DNA from: Desulfocapsa sp.
Lineage (GTDB): Bacteria; Desulfobacterota; Desulfobulbia; Desulfobulbales; Desulfocapsaceae
Assembly: GCA_029934815.1 (NCBI GenBank)
Contig: JAOZLM010000129.1
Location: 1 to 6,553 of the forward strand
Reading direction: 5' to 3'
DNA length: 6,553 bases
The notes under the pieces: generated by a model
Database searches by the model: none
Seen by the model: the letters and a program-made list of their open reading frames with translations, nothing else
What the model was told of the DNA's origin: nothing
Translations under genes and position numbers: made by a program
Part shown: positions 6,524-6,553 of the stretch, in pieces
Layout of the letters: each line of letters begins with the position of its first letter
How positions within the stretch are numbered: position 1 is the first letter of the stretch

Positions 6524-6553
6524 CTTGTAAAAACAGCTAGTTCTGATGAGATT

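Larger units (their letters stand above)
6348..6553. other. Non-coding 3' flank of the nuo operon
   Basis: These 206 bases after the nuoN stop show no supportable coding region on either strand. They contain a two-tier hairpin (6404-6445), a small 5-pair stem at 6457-6470, a run of seven T at 6478-6484, and a REP-like palindrome (6503-6523). The pattern fits the end of a transcription unit. The next gene lies beyond the window. Confidence 0.7.

Overview
The window is the 3' half of a bacterial nuo operon for respiratory complex I (proton-pumping NADH:quinone oxidoreductase, NDH-1). In order on the + strand it holds the end of nuoI, then complete nuoJ, nuoK, nuoL, nuoM and nuoN. All five complete proteins are membrane-arm subunits, and the glutamates, lysines and histidines known to line the proton path are present in each. 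I see no frameshift, premature stop or missing key residue.

Layout. Positions 1-291 encode the last 96 residues of NuoI, cut by the window edge at the last cluster-binding Cys-Pro. nuoI and nuoJ overlap by 8 bases. nuoJ and nuoK overlap by 4 bases (ATGA). nuoK-nuoL and nuoL-nuoM are separated by 3 bases and 1 base. This tight packing stops after nuoM: a 289-base gap (4619-4907) with no convincing gene precedes nuoN. The gap is rich in inverted repeats: a 14-pair stem-loop at 4682-4715, and a nested inverted-repeat element at 4727-4859 with 15-base perfect outer arms. After nuoN (stop at 6347) the last 206 bases are non-coding. They hold a two-tier hairpin that may mark the operon end, and a compact palindrome (6503-6523) resembling dispersed REP-like repeats of proteobacteria.

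How the genes work together. NuoI carries two [4Fe-4S] clusters that pass electrons from the peripheral arm towards quinone. NuoJ and NuoK are small subunits near the quinone end of the membrane arm. NuoL, NuoM and NuoN are the three homologous antiporter-like subunits that move protons.

Organism. The complete I-J-K-L-M-N order and moderate, slightly AT-leaning composition fit a Gram-negative bacterium. Protein character and the REP-like palindrome make a proteobacterial or Desulfobacterota (deltaproteobacterial) source plausible. This is a low-confidence impression, since no taxonomic marker is present. The coding part is ordinary core metabolism. The only material that looks undescribed is the structured non-coding DNA between nuoM and nuoN and, less so, downstream of nuoN.
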